Assembly (NCBI RefSeq): GCF_037948395.1 | Contig: NZ_CP149940.1 | Location: forward strand, 2,914,001 to 2,978,000 | DNA: 64,000 nt | Direction of reading: 5' to 3' | From: Serratia nevei | GTDB lineage: Bacteria > Pseudomonadota > Gammaproteobacteria > Enterobacterales > Enterobacteriaceae | In this document: positions 60,247 to 64,000 of the stretch, piece by piece | Position numbering within the stretch: position 1 is the first letter of the stretch | How the letters are laid out: each line of letters begins with the position of its first letter | The notes under the pieces: model-generated | Database searches by the model: none | What the model was told of the DNA's origin: nothing | Seen by the model: only the letters and a program-made list of their open reading frames with translations | Position numbers and translations under genes: made by a program

Positions 60247-61248
60247 TCAGGCCACTTGCGAGCAGCCGTTATCGCTGCGCCACTGCTTCAGGCGATGCCG
60301 CCACAGCATGACATGCCACCCCTGCTTCACGCCGCGCGCGTTGGCGAACATCGCTCTGTCGATGCCGCGCTGATAAAACTCTTCGGTAATCTGATTCTGG
60401 GCGACCGGATCCGGCTCACGGCGAATGCTGTGGCAAATGCCCAACGCTTCACGGGTGATTTGCCAATGAAAAGCCGGACGAATGGCAATGCTGCTTGCAT
60501 AGCGCAGATTGAGCCGCTCCAGCATTTCGACGATTTTCATATAGTGGCGTTGATAATCCACGTTTGCTTTGCCGGTGCGGCGACGGTTGCTGATCGACTT
60601 GTCGTGTACCCGTTGACGGTACAGCGGCGTACTTAAATATTTGACCCGTTGGGCATTAAACATGACCTCGGTCGTCCAGGGAATATCCTGATGATGTAAT
60701 CCCGGTTCAAAATAAAGCCGATGCCGGCGGATAAAATCGAGGCGATATATTGCCAACCATACAACGTGAATAAATTTTCTCGATTTCAATGCACGTTCGA
60801 ACCACTGTACGCCGGTGATAACGTCGGTGGTCTGTAAACGTGCCTCGGGAAAAATCGGCTGTAATTCGTCTTCACTGGCGAAATAGCGCTCGCCATTGCA
60901 TTGCATCACGTCTAATTGGTGGAGCTCCGCCTGCTCCAGCAGCGTGGAATACATGTTCGGCGCCAGCAGATCGTCGGCATCGGGAAACGCCACGTATTTT
61001 CCCCGGGCCACGGCGAGCCCGGCATTACGCGCGTTAGAAACGCCGGCGTTGGCCTGATCGATGACTCGAATATGCGGATGCGCCGCCGCGTAACGGTGCG
61101 CGGTCTCTCCTGAACCGTCGGTAGAACCATCGTTGACGATGATCACCTCCAGGCGTTGTTCGCGTTGGGCCAGCAACGAAGCCAGGAAAGGCTCTAATAA
61201 TTCTCCCGCATTGTGCATCGGGACGATGACGCTCAACATTAACGACAT
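60247..61248 (-). CDS. Family 2 glycosyltransferase
   Basis: The 333-residue protein has a GT-A fold glycosyltransferase family 2 domain: [20 protein letters not shown] (about 6-25), [11 protein letters not shown] (about 38-48), [10 protein letters not shown] and the nucleotide-sugar/metal motif AFPDADDLL (DxD, about 91-99). The second half (about 205-333) is helical and positively charged, without clear membrane spans. It should transfer a sugar to a surface polysaccharide or glycolipid at the cytosolic face of the membrane; donor and acceptor are unknown. It stands alone, inserted between yoaH and pabB, with A/T-rich upstream DNA. Confidence 0.88.
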   Translation of the reverse strand: MSLMLSVIVPMHNAGELLEPFLASLLAQREQRLEVIIVNDGSTDGSGETAHRYAAAHPHIRVIDQANAGVSNARNAGLAVARGKYVAFPDADDLLAPNMYSTLLEQAELHQLDVMQCNGERYFASEDELQPIFPEARLQTTDVITGVQWFERALKSRKFIHVVWLAIYRLDFIRRHRLYFEPGLHHQDIPWTTEVMFNAQRVKYLSTPLYRQRVHDKSISNRRRTGKANVDYQRHYMKIVEMLERLNLRYASSIAIRPAFHWQITREALGICHSIRREPDPVAQNQITEEFYQRGIDRAMFANARGVKQGWHVMLWRHRLKQWRSDNGCSQVA

Positions 61249-61777
61249 AGGCGGCTCTTCAATGATAATGTAACAAAATAATAATTTTATTTTTTTAAAA
61301 ATATCAATCCATTCAGCGCCAGAGGGGATAAATAGGCCTAAGGCGCTCAGATTTCCGCAACAGGCTAAATAAGATTTATCTTGTTTTGTCTTTTCATGCT
61401 TTCAGCAAGAAAAACAGTGTCGAATCAGGCATCCATTTCACAGAGTGGCCCGCGCGACAAAACACAGACAAAACTTTCCCGCATCACCCAGTTAATAACC
61501 ATGGGTAACAATAAATTGATGAAATTAACGAATCGTTTTTATATTTCTCGGGTCTTGCGCCCTCGATAAAGCAGGCTTCCAGTTTATTTGACGTTAAATT
61601 TTTAACATACCGAAGTATAATGAATGGCGCAAAAAATGCCTTATTTCAGGTTTATTGAACTGCCGTTTATGTGAACTGTGCTGCATGTCTCGCATGGCAA
61701 AACATGCATGCCGTAACCGTCTATGGCACACTAACGCCCAGACATTGCCGTCTTCACAGCCAGGTTTTTTGACGTTC
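61249..61777. other. 529-base A/T-rich region upstream of the glycosyltransferase and pabB
   Basis: A stem AGCGCC/GGCGCT encloses about 21 bases near 61314-61348. The stretch 61250-61300 and 61480-61640 are strongly A/T-rich. A 62-codon frame at 61381 has no convincing features. I see no RNA gene or operator that I can name. The composition suggests acquired DNA. Confidence 0.4.
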
Positions 61778-63151
61778 ATGAGCGTAACCGCCCCAAACAT
61801 AAAGTCTTTGCCCTATAGCCGCAGTGCTCTGATGACACTTTTCGCCCCGCTTTCAGCACAGCCCTGGGCGATGTTGCTGCATTCGGGCTTTGCCGATCAC
61901 TCGCATAACCGCTTCGATATTCTGGTCGCACAGCCGCGCGTTACGCTCACCACCCAGGGTGCCAGCACGAAAATCGAAAGTGACGGCGTCACTACTCACT
62001 CGAAGGAAGATCCGTTCTCCCTGCTGCAGCAGCAGTTGGCGGCGCAAGCTTGGCAGCCGGCCTTTAACCCGGCTCTGCCGTTTCAGGGCGGAGCCTTGGG
62101 GCTGTTCGGCTACGATCTCGGGCGCCGGGTGGAAACCTTGCCGCAGTTGGCCGAAGCCGACCTCGCGTTGCCGGACATGGCGGTGGGCATTTACGACTGG
62201 GCAGCGATCGCCGACCACCAATTGCAAACCCTGACGCTGCTCAGCTATGGCGATGTGGAGCAGCGCTGGCGCTGGCTCACTCGCCAAACCGCGCCGGCGG
62301 AGCGCCCTTTCACGCTGCGTAGCGGCTGGCATGCCAATATGACGCGGCGGCAATACGGCGAGAAGTTCCAACGTGTTCAGCACTACCTGCGCAGCGGCGA
62401 CTGTTACCAGATTAACCTGGCACAGCGATTCTCCGCCGACTACCAAGGGGACGAATGGCAGGCGTTTTGCCGACTGAGCGCCTGCAACCGTGCGCCGTTC
62501 TCAGCCTTCCTGCGGCTGCCGCACAACAGCGTGCTGAGCGTCTCTCCCGAGCGTTTCCTCTGGCTGGAGCAGCAGCGTATACAAACCCGCCCGATCAAGG
62601 GCACGCTGCCGCGGCTGGCGGACGCAGAACAAGACGCCGCACAGGCTCGCCGTTTGGCCGATTCGCCCAAGGACCGCGCTGAAAATCTGATGATCGTCGA
62701 TCTGCTGCGCAACGATATCGGCCGCGTCGCCCAGCCCGGCAGCGTACGGGTGCCGGAACTGTTCGTCGTGGAGCCGTTCCCGGCGGTACATCACCTGGTG
62801 AGCACCATTACCGCCACCCTGCCGGAGCAGACCTCGGCCACCGAGCTACTGCGCGCCTGCTTCCCCGGCGGTTCGATCACCGGCGCGCCCAAGGTGCGAG
62901 CGATGGAAATCATCGAAGAGCTGGAGCCGCAGCGTCGCAACGCCTATTGCGGCAGCATCGGTTACCTTAGCGCCTGCGGCACCATGGACACCAACATCAC
63001 CATCCGCACGCTCGTCACCGAAAACGGCCGCATCCACTGCTCCGCCGGCGGCGGCATCGTGGCAGACAGCCAGGAACAGGCGGAATACCAGGAAACCTTC
63101 GACAAGGTTGGTCGTATTCTGCCGCAGCTTGGGGAGTACTCCCTGTCGTGA
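61778..63151 (+). CDS. pabB: Aminodeoxychorismate synthase component I PabB
   Basis: PabB, with PabA, makes 4-amino-4-deoxychorismate for folate synthesis. The lysine of [10 protein letters not shown] (about 269-278) separates PabB from TrpE. The chorismate-binding core also shows [19 protein letters not shown] and [21 protein letters not shown] start at ATG 61778 (457 residues; E. coli 453), because homology begins soon after ([14 protein letters not shown]). The longer frame adds 41 unlike residues; no strong ribosome binding site is visible. The stop overlaps the nudL start. Confidence 0.95.
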   Translation: MSVTAPNIKSLPYSRSALMTLFAPLSAQPWAMLLHSGFADHSHNRFDILVAQPRVTLTTQGASTKIESDGVTTHSKEDPFSLLQQQLAAQAWQPAFNPALPFQGGALGLFGYDLGRRVETLPQLAEADLALPDMAVGIYDWAAIADHQLQTLTLLSYGDVEQRWRWLTRQTAPAERPFTLRSGWHANMTRRQYGEKFQRVQHYLRSGDCYQINLAQRFSADYQGDEWQAFCRLSACNRAPFSAFLRLPHNSVLSVSPERFLWLEQQRIQTRPIKGTLPRLADAEQDAAQARRLADSPKDRAENLMIVDLLRNDIGRVAQPGSVRVPELFVVEPFPAVHHLVSTITATLPEQTSATELLRACFPGGSITGAPKVRAMEIIEELEPQRRNAYCGSIGYLSACGTMDTNITIRTLVTENGRIHCSAGGGIVADSQEQAEYQETFDKVGRILPQLGEYSLS

Positions 63152-63726
63152 TCCCATCGAATTCACCGGCCTCACTGCACGCCTTTATCAGCCGTTTTCA
63201 ACTGCAGTTACCGCAGGCGGCGCAGATCTCGCACAATGTGCGCCCGGCGGCGGTGCTGATCCCGATCGTTTGCCGCGCTGAGCCCACCTTGCTGTTGACC
63301 CGCCGTGCCGATTCGCTGCGTAAACATGCCGGCCAGGTGGCCTTCCCCGGCGGGAAAACCGATGCCGAAGACGGGTCGGCGATCGTCACGGCGCTGCGGG
63401 AAGCGCAGGAAGAAGTGGCGATACCGCCACACGCGGTAACCGTCCTCGGCCAAATGGCGCCGCTCGACAGCAGCACCGGATTTCAGGTCACGCCCATCGT
63501 CGGCCTCATCCCGCCGGACGTGCAGTTCCACGCCAACGAGGGCGAAGTGGCGGACGTGTTCGAGATGCCCCTGCGGGAAGCGCTGACCCTGTCGCGTTAC
63601 TACCCGCTGGATATCCATCGCGCCGGCCACACGCACCGCATTTACCTCTCCTGGTATCACAGCCAGTTTATCTGGGGGCTGACCGCCGCCATTATTCGCC
63701 GCCTGGCGCAGCAGGTCAGTATTTGA
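63148..63726 (+). CDS. nudL: CoA pyrophosphatase NudL
   Basis: The 192-residue Nudix hydrolase (E. coli 192) has the UPF0035 signature [22 protein letters not shown] followed by the Nudix box core ([13 protein letters not shown], about 82-94). It is expected to cleave CoA and acyl-CoA to 3',5'-ADP and phosphopantetheine. Start codon GTG 63148 overlaps the pabB stop (GTGA), indicating coupling, as in E. coli. Confidence 0.95.
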   Translation: MIPSNSPASLHAFISRFQLQLPQAAQISHNVRPAAVLIPIVCRAEPTLLLTRRADSLRKHAGQVAFPGGKTDAEDGSAIVTALREAQEEVAIPPHAVTVLGQMAPLDSSTGFQVTPIVGLIPPDVQFHANEGEVADVFEMPLREALTLSRYYPLDIHRAGHTHRIYLSWYHSQFIWGLTAAIIRRLAQQVSI

Positions 63727-63783
63727 CCCGCATTGCGTGATCTGACTCGCAATCTGGCATGGCCGTCGACGTCCGCTGCAGGT

Positions 63784-63818
63784 AAAGCGATCGAAATCAC
63801 TTCATTTGATCGCTTTTT
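63784..63818 (+). terminator. nudL terminator
   Basis: AAAGCGATC pairs with GATCGCTTT (63808-63816), with further A/T pairing inside, and runs into CTTTTT. Confidence 0.75.
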
Positions 63819-64000
63819 CAACTACCGTTCCGATTGAATGGTTTTAAAAAAACTGTAAACCCTCTCTTAAACCTTACGAAATACCTGTAAAATACCACCG
63901 TCCGAGATAAACCACTGTAGAAACAGGGATTAAGCCGGCGGCGTTCAGCACGGAAAGCTGGCGCGATTACCGCTAATGGAGCTTAGGCGAAAGCGGATAC
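63819..64000 (+). other. Upstream region of the next gene, possibly a structured leader
   Basis: A TAAAAT -10-like box lies near 63890, followed by three short potential hairpins: CTGT-AGAA-ACAG, CAGC-ACGGAAA-GCTG and CCGC...GCGG at the window edge. No coding start is visible. I cannot match it to a known riboswitch family. Confidence 0.3.

Noticed and set aside
61381..61569. 62-codon frame upstream of pabB
   Set aside because: No ribosome binding site, mixed low-complexity composition, in an A/T-rich leader.
63900..64000. c-di-GMP-I (GEMM) riboswitch
   Set aside because: Only the AAACC-hairpin-GG pattern is shared; the conserved ACGCAAAGCC and the GNRA tetraloop are missing.

Overview
The window is a chromosomal segment of a GC-rich enterobacterium, most likely Serratia of the S. 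marcescens type. The evidence is gene content and order: ycgN-ycgM-ycgL/minCDE/rnd/fadD/slp/tsaB/yoaA/yoaB/mdtJI, eda/zwf/hexR/pykA/lpxM/mepM/znuACB/ruvBAC/yebC/nudB/aspS, yecD-yecE-yecN-cmoAB/cutC/yecM/argS, murJ-yceM-yceH-rimJ/mdtH/grxB/yceB, yebF-yqfB-yebG-dbpA/csp/purT/yoaH/pabB/nudL. All of these blocks are familiar from enteric genomes, but they are joined in an order unlike E. coli. Protein matches are by family recognition from reading; no database search was run.

Layout. 0-10 kb: a partial secreted protein, an unannotated small RNA carrying the ArcZ seed, an LpxO-like hydroxylase, the Min division-site system, RNase D, acyl-CoA synthetase and a Slp lipoprotein. 10-20 kb: tRNA t6A synthesis (tsaB), the YoaA helicase, RidA-like YoaB, the MdtJI spermidine exporter with a candidate leader peptide, and an Entner-Doudoroff/pentose-phosphate cluster (eda, zwf, hexR, pykA) with recognisable HexR operators. 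20-31.5 kb: an LRR protein, lipid A and murein enzymes (lpxM, mepM), zinc uptake (znuA/znuCB around a Zur box), Holliday-junction resolution (ruvAB, ruvC), yebC, nudB and aspS. 31.5-35.6 kb: yecD, yecE, yecN and the cmoAB tRNA-wobble pathway.

35.6-41.3 kb is the accessory part. It holds a lipoprotein/coiled-coil FKBP operon with a 129-bp tandem repeat, an orphan tailspike-like beta-helix gene of lower GC, and a wreck of two nested IS3-family elements whose terminal inverted repeats can both be read. 41.3-64 kb returns to core genes: cutC, a MalY/PatB-type lyase, yecM, argS, murJ, rimJ, mdtH, grxB, a second UbiB-family protein, yceB, the SOS gene yebG with a LexA box, dbpA, a cold-shock gene, purT with a PurR box, yoaH, a family-2 glycosyltransferase, pabB and nudL.

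Most of the window is ordinary housekeeping sequence. The observations most worth following are the ArcZ-seed sRNA at 303-372, the upstream ORF in the mdtJI leader, the hairpin cluster between znuB and ruvB, the nested IS remnant beside the tailspike-like gene, the repeat-bearing FKBP, and a 42-codon membrane-peptide ORF upstream of argS. No tRNA, rRNA or CRISPR array was seen.
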